DNA from: Acidobacteriota bacterium
Lineage (GTDB): Bacteria > Acidobacteriota > Terriglobia > Bryobacterales > Bryobacteraceae
Direction of reading: 5' to 3'
Assembly: GCA_018268715.1 (NCBI GenBank)
Contig: JAFDVZ010000020.1
Coordinates: 144,788-208,787, forward strand
Length of the DNA: 64,000 nt
Positions 25,551-35,281 of this stretch are shown in pieces (position 1 is the stretch's first letter; the number at the start of each line of letters is the position of its first letter). The translations under genes and the position numbers were made by a program. The notes under the pieces were generated by a model that searched no databases, was not told the origin of the DNA, and worked only from the letters and a program-made list of their open reading frames with translations.

Positions 25551-28199
25551 TCAGAACGTCAGCTTCAACGCAAATCGGAACTGGCGCTCTCCGCTCGCGC
25601 TGGTGATTTCCGTATACCCGTTGAGCGCCTTCGCTGAGCCGTCGGCGTTCTTCGTCAGGGACGACGCAGTGGCCCCAGGGTTGCCAAACTGCAGCGTACT
25701 GGTCACGCCGAAGCACTCGGCGCGGAACCGCATGGCCAACTTCTCCATCCCTTGAAGTCGCGAAACACGCTTCCGTCCAGATTGAAGACGCCCGGGCCGC
25801 GCAGGATGTTTCGCGCCTCGGTCCCGAACCGCACGTCGGCGACGGCGGCGAACGCCAGCGGGTAGAAGTGCGGCTGTCCCACGCCGCGTCCGCCCAGGAC
25901 CGCCACACACCTCAGGATCTGGTCGGCGAACTGGGTGTTAGCCGGCGCGTTCACCGACGTGCCGGATGTGCCCGCCGTAAACGGCGTGCCGCTCATCTGG
26001 CTCATGATCCAGTTCATCGCCAACCGCCCGCCACCGCCGCCAATACGCCGCTGGACGCGAACCTGTGCCCCCGGCCCAGCGGAACCGAGTAGTTCCCATA
26101 GAACTGAAGGTTGTGCGTTCGGGCGAACCCGGCGACGGCCTAATTCCGCTGCAACATGGAGACCCAGTTCCACGTCAGTCTGCCATCGGTGTCATCCACA
26201 TAACCGGTGGCGCGCGACAGCCTATACGACTCACCCAGCATGCTGGAGCCGAACCGGCGCGTCACCTGTGTCAGCGACCCGTTGTGTTGCGCCGTGTTGA
26301 ACGGCGTGAACCGTTTAATGTCGGAGATGCGCGAGTACTGCGCGTATAACGCTCGCCCCGCGTTGCCGCCGCCCGGCCAAGCGGCGTTGATGTTCTGAAT
26401 GGCGGTGGTGCGAATGGCGCGGCTGCCCACATAGCCGAGTTGGAAGTTGATCCCCGAACCGGCATCGCGCTGCACGGTGAAGTTATACGACTCGATATAG
26501 CCGTGATGGAACTGTTTCGGGAAACTCGTGGCGCCCAGCGCCGCCGGCAGCGAGAACGTATCCTGAGTAAGGCTGGGACCGACTACATCGGGAATCCCGT
26601 GCGCAGCGTGCCGGCGGGCTGGTGACTGTTCGCCCCCGAATACTGCGTCGAGATCGTTGCCGGATAGGCGTCCCGCAGGTAGCGGAACGTGTTGGGATCG
26701 ACGCTGATGCCCGCTCCGGTTAGAACCCCGGTCCTTTCGTTGATGCGATAGGCGATGCCCAACCGCGGCGCGATCTGCCCGTGTCCAGTATCGAAACCGC
26801 CGCGGACCACCTTGTCGGTCACCGAATCGTAGCGCTCACCGGCCCAATGGTCACGGCGCGGCACCGGGTACACCTCGCAGCGCATCCCGTAAACCACCGT
26901 CAGTTTGCGCGTGATCTGCCACATATCGCGAGCATAGAAGCCATCGCTGGGCATGCGCACGGTCGCCAGGTTCATGTCAACGCCGCGCCGCCATTCAACG
27001 ACGTGACGCCGCCGCTGAGGTGGAAACCACCGCGCGGACCGTTGGACGCCTGCGTACGTCCCGCCGATCGCAGCGCTCTTCGTGAATCCCGGCGCGCGCC
27101 CGGGCTGTCCTCCATTGGTGGCGTCGCCGCCCGCCGCTCCTAGCGAAGGCGGATCGAAAACCAGCGTAGGAGAGAAGCTATAGCGGCCGAACATCTGCCA
27201 TTAGTCGGTGGGATTCCAGTTGATCTTGCTGTCTATGTTATCGCGGCGAAATTCATACCCCGCCACCGCCAGGTAATTATCGGGAAACACGCTCTGATTA
27301 CGGGCCGGAATCAGGTTCGCCATGTAGGTCGCGGCCGGATCGATGCGCGTGCTGGGATGATGTTATTCGGAAACGCGGAGCGGCCCGTGCCGTTGGTGGC
27401 GGCGGTCAACGGATCGCACACCGTGGTTCCGGCGCCGTTGAAGTCGCCGGTGCGCAGCGCCGACGTAGGCGCCCTACATAAGGCGGAAGCTGCCAGCCGA
27501 CGCGTGGTTCGTCCCCAGTCGCCAAAGAAGAACAGTTTGTTGCGGATGATGCGTCCACCGTACATGGCGCCGAACTGGTTCTGCACGTTCTTCGGCGCTC
27601 GATTCGGATCGCCCGTGCGCGAATTCAGGCAAGGGAAGTAGTGTCGAGCCTTCAGGGCTATTGGTGATAAACTCCCAGGCCGCGCCCGGCACATAAGCCA
27701 CCAATCGCGGCAACCCCGGGTTGCTGATCGTCGCTCCGTCCAATTTGGTGTTATTGCCCAACTGCAGCCTCCCGTGGCCTGGGTCACCATGGACCGCTGC
27801 GAGTTGCCGGACTCCGAGTGGGCCTCCACCGTAGGCGTGAAGCCCGGAAGCACCTTGCACAGCACCTGGAAGTTGCGGCCATGCGAGTTAATCAACAGCA
27901 GGTCGAGAATCTGCGACGACCGTATGACGTTGTTCACATCAGCGCGATCCGTCTGCAGCGTCGCGCCGCTGTCCGACACCAGAATGGTCACCTTGTAAGC
28001 GCCCGGCTGAAGATCGCTGAACACGTAGTCCCGCTCGTCCGACATCATTTGCTTGACGATGCCCGTCGCGACATGGACCGCCTCAATTTTCGCGTTGGCC
28101 ACGGAAGCGCCCGTCGTATCGATTGACGTTTCCAGTCGATGAACCGTACAACGTCTGGGACAAACAGGGACTTGAGGAAATTGCCGCGAGCGCGGCGGC
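25551..28199 (-). pseudogene. Decayed Oar-like TonB-dependent receptor
   Basis: Fragments in three frames follow the normal order of an acidobacterial Oar-type receptor. Near 28.1 kb the carboxypeptidase-regulatory domain begins (SIDTTGASVANAKIEAVHVA); then come a plug piece (NTKLDGATISNPGLPRLVAY), barrel pieces (NQFGAMYGGRIIRNKLFFFG; MFGRYSFSPTLVFDPPSLGA; FQLGYVGSRAIRTTAIQNIN) and, near 25.55 kb, the end ASGERQFRFALKLTF. The frames change at least five times. Two in-frame nonsense codons are clear: TAA at 27201-27203 between NWNPTD and WQMFGR, and TAG at 26140-26142 between SMLQRN and AVAGFART. The signal peptide is damaged and the total coding content is shorter than the usual ~1000-1150 residues, so deletions also occurred. 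It cannot make a working receptor. Confidence 0.92.
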
Positions 28200-28985
28200 C
28201 TAGAACGGCAGGTTCGCCATGCGGGCCAGAATCAGCAGCCCATAGGTGACCGGCGCGGCGAACAGCGTCGAATCCACCCGGTCCAGCCAACCGCCATGAC
28301 CCGGCAGCATGGTCCCGCTGTCCTTCATGCCGGCGCCCCGCTTCAGGGCCGACTCGCACAGGTCGCCCGCCTGTCCCGCAACGTTCGCGAGCCCAGCGAC
28401 CCCAGCCACCAGCCACCACGCCGCCTCCGGCTTCCAGAACCACGCTACGGCCACGGCGAAGATGACGGAGCCGACAATCGAGGCCGCCGCGCCCTCCCAG
28501 GTCTTTCCCGGGCTGATCACCGGGGCCATCTTATGCCGGCCGAACGCCTTGCCCACGTACATGGCAGCCGAATCGCCCGCCCAGTTCAACGCGATCGCGA
28601 TGAACAGCCACCGCGGGTCGATGCCGCGCAACCCGATGGCGCACCGCCAGCAGCCGAACACATATCCGACCCCCAGCAGCATCGCCCCAGCGCGCGCCAG
28701 TTCGTTCTTGAGATCCTTGGACCACAGCGCGAGCGCCATCGACGCGATTGCAACGCCGGTAAACGCGCCCAGTCCGGCCCCCGGCAGGAGCAGCACCACC
28801 AATCCCGCGACAAACCCGGCCCACCCCGGCTTCGGAATCCCGTGGGCCGCCACGATCCCGTTGTACTCGACAAAGCACAACACGGCGATCACGCTGAGCA
28901 ACGTCGAAAAGACCCACCACGGGGCCCAAACGATAGCGTAAGTGATGACGGGGATGAGGACCAGCGCCGTGGCGATGCGCTTCAT
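28200..28985 (-). CDS. cdsA: Phosphatidate cytidylyltransferase
   Basis: CdsA converts phosphatidic acid and CTP to CDP-diacylglycerol, the precursor of membrane phospholipids. The 261-residue protein has about eight hydrophobic membrane segments and ends with the family signature, here ESALKRGAGMKDSGTMLPGH continuing GGWLDRVDS, which includes the metal-binding Asp residues. PGKTWEGAAASIVGS is the other conserved block. Its ATG overlaps the uppS stop by four bases, the classic uppS-cdsA arrangement, so both are co-translated. Confidence 0.95.
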   Translation of the reverse strand: MKRIATALVLIPVITYAIVWAPWWVFSTLLSVIAVLCFVEYNGIVAAHGIPKPGWAGFVAGLVVLLLPGAGLGAFTGVAIASMALALWSKDLKNELARAGAMLLGVGYVFGCWRCAIGLRGIDPRWLFIAIALNWAGDSAAMYVGKAFGRHKMAPVISPGKTWEGAAASIVGSVIFAVAVAWFWKPEAAWWLVAGVAGLANVAGQAGDLCESALKRGAGMKDSGTMLPGHGGWLDRVDSTLFAAPVTYGLLILARMANLPF

Positions 28986-29818
28986 CGCAACGACACGCCG
29001 AGCGCTTCCGCTAACGAATCATCTTCCTGCGAACCCTTCGCCGCCGTGCTGAGGCCTCCGAACCGCCGGTCGCGCCCCTGGTAGGCGAGCACCGCTTCCA
29101 GCAGATCCTTGCGTCCGAAATCGGGCCACAGCGTATCGGTGACATACAGCTCCGCGTAGGCGATCTGCCATAGCAGGAAGTTGCTGATGCGCATTTCGCC
29201 GGAGGTGCGGATCAACAGGTCGGGATCGGGCAATCCCGCCGTATACAACCGCGCCTCGATCATCTCCTCGGTCACCGCCAGCGCATCCAACCGCCCGGCC
29301 GAGCGCGCCTCGTCGACAATCGCGTTCATCGCGTCCACCAACTCCGTGCGGCCGCCATAGTTAATCGCGAGATTCACCCGCAGCCCGGTATTGCCCGACG
29401 TCATCCGGCGCGTCTCATCCAACTCGCGACGCACCTGGTCCGACAGCACCTCCAGCCGGCCCAGCGCGTTGAAGCGGATGTTATTCTTCATCAGGTCCGG
29501 CGCCTCGCGACGCAGGTAAAACCGCAACAGCCGCCACAGCGTGTCCACCTCGCCGCGAGGCCGCTTCCAGTTCTCCGACGAGAACGCGTACAGCGTAAGC
29601 GCATCGATGCCCAGCCGCGCGCACGTCTCCACCGTCAACCGCACCGGCTCGACTCCGGCCCTGTGTCCGGCCACCCGGGGAAGGCTGCGCTTGCGAGCCC
29701 AACGGCCATTGCCGTCCATGATGATGGCGATATGTTTCGGCAGTCTCGCCGCATCAATGGACTCAGCGAGCGCCCAGTCGGGGTCGCCCGGCCGCATTAC
29801 CTCAAACAAGGCCTTCAT
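28982..29818 (-). CDS. uppS: Isoprenyl transferase (undecaprenyl diphosphate synthase)
   Basis: UppS extends farnesyl diphosphate with isopentenyl units in cis, giving the C55 lipid carrier for cell-wall and surface-polymer synthesis. The 278-residue protein has the family motifs HIAIIMDGNGRWARKR with catalytic Asp35, VTLYAFSSENWKRP-type block ALTLYAFSSENWKRP, and DLLIRTSGEMRISNFLLWQ, plus the closing ELYVTDTLWPDF. ATG 29818 was preferred to a start 16 codons upstream because homologues begin near here and AGGA lies about nine bases before it. It directly precedes cdsA. An ABC permease gene lies upstream on the same strand, 60 bases away. Confidence 0.95.
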   Translation of the reverse strand: MKALFEVMRPGDPDWALAESIDAARLPKHIAIIMDGNGRWARKRSLPRVAGHRAGVEPVRLTVETCARLGIDALTLYAFSSENWKRPRGEVDTLWRLLRFYLRREAPDLMKNNIRFNALGRLEVLSDQVRRELDETRRMTSGNTGLRVNLAINYGGRTELVDAMNAIVDEARSAGRLDALAVTEEMIEARLYTAGLPDPDLLIRTSGEMRISNFLLWQIAYAELYVTDTLWPDFGRKDLLEAVLAYQGRDRRFGGLSTAAKGSQEDDSLAEALGVSLR

Positions 29819-29878
29819 GGGGCAAAGTCCTATGTTAACAGGTCCCCGAACGCCCGGGCTCACCAATCACAGCACCAA

Positions 29879-30688
29879 TCACAGCACATCCGCGAAACCG
29901 CGTTTTAACTGCCGGAAGAACAGTCCGCCCAGCACAAACACCGTCACCGAATAGGCCGCGATCACGCCCAACTCGCGCAAACTCGGCCATTGGGACGACA
30001 GCAGCCGCTCCCGATACGCCCGCACCACGAACGACAGCGGATTCAGCGCAATCAGGAACCGGAACCGCTCCGGAATCTGCTGTTCGCTAATGAAAATCGG
30101 AGTCACCCAGAACCACAAGGTCAACGCCACCGCCAGCACCTGCGCGGTGTCCCGCAGATACACATGCAGCGACGACACGATCCACCCGATCCCCACCGCC
30201 AGCATCCCCACCAGCACCATATACACCGGCAGAAACAGGATCATCGCGCTCACATGCCGCTCGATCACAGCCACCGCGCCGATCGCCAGCACGAGCGCGA
30301 TGAGATGGTGAATCAGCGACGACAGAAAGATCGACACGGGCGCCACCTCGGCCGGAAACACCGTCTTCGTAATCAGCCCCGCATGATCCAGCAGCGACGT
30401 AGCCGACCGTTGCACCGTCTCCTGAAACAGCAGCCACGGCAGAAATCCGCAAAACAGAAACAGCGTGTAATTCTGCGTGATGGCGTCCTTGGGCAGCGGC
30501 GCCCGCAGGCACACCTGAAACACAAACGTCCAACTCACCAGCAGCACCAGCGGATGAATCACGCCCCACAGCCACCCCGCCGCCGACCCCACAAACCGCT
30601 GTTGAAAGTCGCGCCGGACCAACTCATACAGCAGCGCGCGCCGCTCCACCAGGTTCTTCGCAAAGTGCCGGCCGGGAATCCGATGCAT
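29879..30688 (-). CDS. ABC-2 type polysaccharide export permease (no ATPase neighbour)
   Basis: A 269-residue integral membrane protein of the ABC-2 family that exports O-antigen, capsule or teichoic acid chains (Wzm/TagG/KpsM type). It has six hydrophobic segments. Family marks are RRDFQQRFVGSAAGWLWGVI near the N-terminus, FCGFLPWLLFQETVQRS, the VSSLHVYLRDTAQVLAVALT block and the C-terminal FVVRAYRERLLSSQWPS. The ATPase subunit that normally follows is absent: the next gene downstream is uppS. It may pair with an ATPase elsewhere. The neighbouring uppS fits, because these exporters handle undecaprenyl-linked polymers. Confidence 0.88.
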   Translation of the reverse strand: MHRIPGRHFAKNLVERRALLYELVRRDFQQRFVGSAAGWLWGVIHPLVLLVSWTFVFQVCLRAPLPKDAITQNYTLFLFCGFLPWLLFQETVQRSATSLLDHAGLITKTVFPAEVAPVSIFLSSLIHHLIALVLAIGAVAVIERHVSAMILFLPVYMVLVGMLAVGIGWIVSSLHVYLRDTAQVLAVALTLWFWVTPIFISEQQIPERFRFLIALNPLSFVVRAYRERLLSSQWPSLRELGVIAAYSVTVFVLGGLFFRQLKRGFADVL

Positions 30689-30740
30689 CGAAATCTCAGC
30701 CTATCACGGGCGCCCGCCGCCGGCTGCTATAACGGGATCG

Positions 30741-32078
30741 ATGCCCCTCTCATTGTCCGAGTCCCACCTCGGGCCCGCCCTGGAACGCCTGGCCAAGGCC
30801 AACTGGATGTTCGACCAGCGCTACCCCGCCGACGCCGCCCAGCGCCAACCCGTGCATTCGGTCTACGGCGGAGCGCATCGCTTCAAGTCCGACACCGCCG
30901 CCAAACTCGGCGCCATCGCGCTCGACACATTCGCGAAATACCTGCCCGATCCCGCCGCGCTAGCCTGCGTCACGGCCATGGACGCGCGCACCGCCGAAGC
31001 CGTCCACCCCCGCGTCCGCGCCAAGCTCGAACGCGAGCCCATCGAAGACTTCCGCATCGACTTCGAAGACGGCTACGGCTGCCACACCGGCGAAGAGGAA
31101 GACGCGCACGCCCTCGAATCGGCCCTCCAGACAGCCCGCGGCATGCGAGCCGCCAGCCTTCCCCCCTTCATCGGCATCCGCATCAAGCCGCTCGCGAGCG
31201 CCCTCTGGCCGCGCGCCATGCGCACCCTCGACATCTACCTCACCCACCTGCTCGAAAACACCGGCGCCCCGCCGGCCAACTTCGTCGTGACGCTCCCCAA
31301 GGTGACTTCCCCCGCCCAACCCGCCGCGCTCCATGCGATGCTCGACCAGATCGAAGCGCGCTTCAACCTGCCCCCGCGCACCCTGCGCATCGAGCTCATG
31401 ATGGAAGCGCCCCAACTCATCGTCGACGAGCACGGCGTATGCGCCATCCCCGCCCTCATCGACGCCTGCAACGGCCGTTGCCGAGGCCTCCACTTCGGTC
31501 CCTACGACTACACCACCGCCGTCGGCATTCCAGGCTCGCACCAAAGCCTCCACCACCCATCCTGCGACTTCGCCCGTCACATGATGCAGTCAGCCGTCGC
31601 CGGCACGCGCATCCAGCTCTCCGACGGCCCGACGAAAACCCTCCCCATCCCGCCGCACCGCGGCCAACTCACCGAACAGCAGCAGGCCGCCAATCGCGAC
31701 GTCGTACACCACGCCATGCGCGTCCATTACGACGATGTCCGCCGCTCCCTGCACCACGGCTACTATCAGGGCTGGGACCTGCATCCCGCCCAATTCCCGA
31801 TGCGCTACGCCGCCGTCTATTCGTTCTTCCTCGAAGGCCTCGACCGCGCCGCCGGCCGTCTCCGCAACTTCCTCGACTCCGCCGCGCAAGCCACCACCCT
31901 CGGCGCCGCCTTCGACGACGCCGCCTCCGCGCAGGGCCTCCTCAACTTCTTTCTGCAAGGACACGCTTGCGGCGCCTTCACCCCCGCCGAACTCGCTCAA
32001 TCCGGCCTGACTCTCGACGAACTCCGCACCCGCTCCTTCACCGCCATCATGGACGGACGGCGAACTCAAAAACCGTAA
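30741..32078 (+). CDS. DUF6986 / HpcH-HpaI aldolase-like protein
   Basis: A 445-residue cytoplasmic protein of the phosphoenolpyruvate-binding TIM barrel class, related to citrate-lyase beta subunits and now grouped as DUF6986. Key segments: EDFRIDFEDGYGCHTGEEED (metal/acid residues), FIGIRIKPLAS, NFVVTLPKVTSPAQPAALHA, LRIELMMEAPQLIVDEHG and GLHFGPYDYTTAVGIPGSHQ. The conserved Asp/Glu residues expected for Mg and substrate binding are present. The reaction is not established. It is divergent from the export permease and its last 32 bases overlap the convergent arabinofuranosidase gene. Without neighbours of its own operon, the pathway is open. Confidence 0.8.
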   Translation: MPLSLSESHLGPALERLAKANWMFDQRYPADAAQRQPVHSVYGGAHRFKSDTAAKLGAIALDTFAKYLPDPAALACVTAMDARTAEAVHPRVRAKLEREPIEDFRIDFEDGYGCHTGEEEDAHALESALQTARGMRAASLPPFIGIRIKPLASALWPRAMRTLDIYLTHLLENTGAPPANFVVTLPKVTSPAQPAALHAMLDQIEARFNLPPRTLRIELMMEAPQLIVDEHGVCAIPALIDACNGRCRGLHFGPYDYTTAVGIPGSHQSLHHPSCDFARHMMQSAVAGTRIQLSDGPTKTLPIPPHRGQLTEQQQAANRDVVHHAMRVHYDDVRRSLHHGYYQGWDLHPAQFPMRYAAVYSFFLEGLDRAAGRLRNFLDSAAQATTLGAAFDDAASAQGLLNFFLQGHACGAFTPAELAQSGLTLDELRTRSFTAIMDGRRTQKP

Positions 32079-34182
32079 GGCTAGCCGCGGGCACAGTCAC
32101 CACGCGCGGAGCCTCGGACAGCGTCTCCTCGGCGGCCCTCACCGGCGGTCCAAAGCCGAACGGACTCTGTCCCGGCCCCGGCGTCGTAGGCGCGCCCTCG
32201 GGCGCAGTCAGCCGCCACAACTTCGCCGGCCCGCTAGCCCGCACGCCCGACAAATTCAAAACACACTCCTGCGACGTCTCCGTAGGATTCACCACCGAAA
32301 TCGCAATCTTGCTTCGATCCCCACTCAACGCCGCAAACACATCGAGCGGCCAGGTCGGACTCCCCGACGGAGTCTCCGGCAGATCCACCCCCACCGTCCC
32401 CTTGATCCGGCGCTGCGGCGACGTCCCGCTCACCGCCACCGGCAGCGCCCCGGCGAAGCGGTCATGCAGAACCTTCATGACCATCCCATCCATCCGCAGC
32501 CCAATCGGATCGCCGAACGCGTCCGAGGCCAGCGTCCCCATCCCGCCCGTCGCCACGCCGAGTCCGACCATATCCGAATGCCGGAAAAACTCGTGATACA
32601 CCAGCGCATTGGTCAGCGGATTCAACATCGGATGACTCGGAATCGGCGCACTCGCGCCCTGAAACATCCACCGGTTCCGAGGCGCCCACTCATCAAAGGC
32701 GAACTTAATATTCTTCCCCTTCAACTCCGGCATCCGCTTCAGATACGCCGCCCAAGCCTCAAACTTCATCTGGACCTTGTTCGACATCCGCCTGACGCGG
32801 TCCGTCATCGGGTCATCGGCCTCGACAAACTCCTGCTTCCCTTCATCGATGGCCAGGTTGGGATAACCATAAAAATGCTCGCCCAGATAGTCGATGTAAT
32901 CCGCCGACTGCGCCAGCAGCGCCCCGGTCCAGTCATACTTCGAAAAGAACGCATAGGGCACGCGATCGGTCACCGTCTCGCGCTCGGGAAACGTCCCTAA
33001 CTGCCGATTTTCGATATAAGTCCACGACAACTCCTCCGGCGTAGCGCTCGAAGCAATCGCCTGAATCGACGCATCCACCTTCCGCATCTCCTTCACCACC
33101 AGGTTGTGCTTGGTGGGATACTGCGAAAGGTCGATGTGGCCCCACTGCCAGGGCCCGTACATCTCATTGCCAATACCCCAAATCTTGACGCCATAAGGCG
33201 CCGGATGCCCATTGGCGGCGCGCCACTTACCCAACCGGCTGGTAGCGGGCCCATTGACATATTCCACTTCCTCCGCCGCTGAGTGCGCGTCACCCAGTCC
33301 CGTATTCACTGCGATATAAGGCTCCGCCCCCAGCAACTTACAGAAGGTCATGAAATCGTCGATCCCCATATCGTTCGATTCCATGCCGCTCCACGCTAAC
33401 TCCCGCCGAGGCGGACGCTTGTCCGCATCGCCGATCCCATCCCGCCAGTCATATGCCGAAACGAAGTTCCCACCCGGCCACCGCGCAATCCCGATGCCCT
33501 GCTCCTTCAAAAGCCGCACCATCGTAGCGTTGAACCCCGACACATGATCCGCGGGCATCAGCGATGCGGCTCCGATGTGGACCGGCCCCGAGCCCGTCGC
33601 CACAATCTCAAACCGCCCGTCGCGAACATCCGCCTTGGCCGTGAACTTCAGCGGATACTTCACATAGCTCGCCAACACCGCCGAGATATGCACCGTTTGC
33701 CGATCCTCCGGTTTCGGTCCCCACACCAGGCTGACATCCACCTTGACGCCGGTCCCGCCCGCCAGCACCACACGCCCCGTGTAAGCCCTCCCGGCGCGCA
33801 GCACAATGCCCGACTGACTAATGCCCCGCGCCGTCGATGCATCTAACTCCACTCGGGGACTCCACTCACCGACATAGGCCGCCTTCCCATCCATCGTGAC
33901 AAAGCGATCCTCGCCCACCGGCAGCCACCGCCGCTGTGGAAATCTCCGCCCGAACGCCGTCGTCGGCGCCGGCAGCGGCTTTGAGTTGATAGCGAAGAAA
34001 AACTTCCGGTCATACAACATCTCCGCCCACACCCGAGTCGTCGCCGGCTCCATAAAACCGCCGAAAGTCAGCTTCGAGATCGGTTGCGCCGCCCGCGACG
34101 CATCGATATCCACCGTCACCGATCCCCCGGCGGCAGCCGCTATCGAAATCGCCGCCGCCATCCACAGCCACACGCTTCTCAT
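32047..34182 (-). CDS. Secreted alpha-L-arabinofuranosidase (GH51-like)
   Basis: A 711-residue exported glycosidase that should release arabinose from arabinan or arabinoxylan side chains. Signal peptide MRSVWLWMAAAISIAAAAGG. A long N-terminal region (about 25-215) contains a carbohydrate-binding or beta-sandwich part, then a GH-A clan barrel: RWPGGNFVSAYDWRDGIGD, the acid/base WGIGNEMYG (Glu340) and the nucleophile in KFAFDEWAPRN (Glu498), then a C-terminal beta domain. Both catalytic Glu are present and the spacing is right. It is the last gene of the GH9-esterase-GH43-GH51 operon, 16 bases after the GH43 gene. Its last 11 codons overlap the convergent DUF6986 gene. Confidence 0.9.
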   Translation of the reverse strand: MRSVWLWMAAAISIAAAAGGSVTVDIDASRAAQPISKLTFGGFMEPATTRVWAEMLYDRKFFFAINSKPLPAPTTAFGRRFPQRRWLPVGEDRFVTMDGKAAYVGEWSPRVELDASTARGISQSGIVLRAGRAYTGRVVLAGGTGVKVDVSLVWGPKPEDRQTVHISAVLASYVKYPLKFTAKADVRDGRFEIVATGSGPVHIGAASLMPADHVSGFNATMVRLLKEQGIGIARWPGGNFVSAYDWRDGIGDADKRPPRRELAWSGMESNDMGIDDFMTFCKLLGAEPYIAVNTGLGDAHSAAEEVEYVNGPATSRLGKWRAANGHPAPYGVKIWGIGNEMYGPWQWGHIDLSQYPTKHNLVVKEMRKVDASIQAIASSATPEELSWTYIENRQLGTFPERETVTDRVPYAFFSKYDWTGALLAQSADYIDYLGEHFYGYPNLAIDEGKQEFVEADDPMTDRVRRMSNKVQMKFEAWAAYLKRMPELKGKNIKFAFDEWAPRNRWMFQGASAPIPSHPMLNPLTNALVYHEFFRHSDMVGLGVATGGMGTLASDAFGDPIGLRMDGMVMKVLHDRFAGALPVAVSGTSPQRRIKGTVGVDLPETPSGSPTWPLDVFAALSGDRSKIAISVVNPTETSQECVLNLSGVRASGPAKLWRLTAPEGAPTTPGPGQSPFGFGPPVRAAEETLSEAPRVVTVPAASLTVFEFAVRP

Positions 34183-34198
34183 AGCCGTCCTCTCTAAC

Positions 34199-35281
34199 TC
34201 AGTCCAGTTTGATATTGACCTTCCAATGGGCCGCCACAGCCTTCAACTCACCGAGTGTAAGATACGTCACCGCCCCATGCTTCGGCCGGTTGAAGCTCGT
34301 GGTCTTCATGACGCCGTCATTAAAGCGGCCAATGTTCTTATAACTCACAAAATCGTCCGTCTCGCTGAAGCCCATGTTATTCGGCCGCGCGCCATACACG
34401 TCGTACATCAGGACATACGTCCCGGTCCCCAGCCTCTTGAACACATTCGGAGCCTCCGTCGGCGCGGTCTCCGGATCGATGCGTCGAGCCACGGCCGTAT
34501 AGCCGCCATGGATCCGGTCCGACACGGCGTGACGAATCTTGGCCCCATCCACAAAGTGCAAGTGGAACTTCCCACCGACCTCGATGATGTCGCCATCGAT
34601 CCCGCGAATATCCTCAATCGGCGCCGGCTTAGTCACCAGCCTCGTGAAGTCCCGATCCGCGTAGGAATAATACAACTTGCAGTCATCCTTAGGCCCATAC
34701 CGAATCGTGAAATAGACCAACATCCGCTTCGCCCGCGCGTCATAGATCGTCTCCGGAGCCCACGAAGCGCTGATATCGCCCAGCTCGGGAAACGCCTTAT
34801 CCACGCGGAAATCGGAGTGAGTCCAATGGATCAGGTCCCACGACTTCATCAGCACCAGCGCCCGGTTATTCCCCCACCCATACTGCTCAATCGGGCGCTC
34901 CCACTGGGTCTCCCGGAATCCCGCCCGCTTGCCAAAGATATGCAAATCGGTCATCGCCAGATAGAACGCGCCATCGGGCCCCCGCGCGATATGCGGATCC
35001 CGCACGCCCTTCTGCTCGGCCAGCAGCTTTCCATCCAGCACCGGAGCGCCGCCGTTGACATCCGTAAAGGAATACCCATCCTGGCTGATGGCGAAGTAAG
35101 CCGACTGCGTTTCGTCCTTGAAATACACCAGCAGGTAACCCGCGAAGTCCTTTTCCCTAAGCTTCCGCATATGCTTCGGCTTCTCGATGGTGGACGAGAT
35201 CACAACCCCAGCCGGCTGACCGCCCGCCCCGGCAAGCGCGCCCAGCGCAACCAGCGCAACTCTCCACCACGTCACTGGCAT
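34199..35281 (-). CDS. Secreted GH43-like glycosidase
   Basis: A 360-residue exported five-bladed beta-propeller glycosidase of the GH43/GH-F clan, likely acting on arabinose- or xylose-containing chains. Signal peptide MPVTWWRVALVALGALAGAG. Diagnostic segments are GYLLVYFKDETQSAYFAISQ, KGVRDPHIARGPDGAFYLAM (Asp), ISASWAPETIYDARAKR (general-acid Glu in the WAPE motif) and EDIRGIDGDIIEVG. The ATG at 35281 overlaps the esterase stop by ten bases and gives a proper signal peptide, unlike in-frame starts upstream. Exact specificity (arabinanase, xylosidase or furanosidase) cannot be decided by eye. Confidence 0.82.
   Translation of the reverse strand: MPVTWWRVALVALGALAGAGGQPAGVVISSTIEKPKHMRKLREKDFAGYLLVYFKDETQSAYFAISQDGYSFTDVNGGAPVLDGKLLAEQKGVRDPHIARGPDGAFYLAMTDLHIFGKRAGFRETQWERPIEQYGWGNNRALVLMKSWDLIHWTHSDFRVDKAFPELGDISASWAPETIYDARAKRMLVYFTIRYGPKDDCKLYYSYADRDFTRLVTKPAPIEDIRGIDGDIIEVGGKFHLHFVDGAKIRHAVSDRIHGGYTAVARRIDPETAPTEAPNVFKRLGTGTYVLMYDVYGARPNNMGFSETDDFVSYKNIGRFNDGVMKTTSFNRPKHGAVTYLTLGELKAVAAHWKVNIKLD

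Noticed and set aside
29990..32596. 868-codon plus-strand frame rich in Arg, Pro and His
   Set aside because: It crosses the export permease, the DUF6986 gene and the arabinofuranosidase and has low-complexity composition, so it is a GC artefact.
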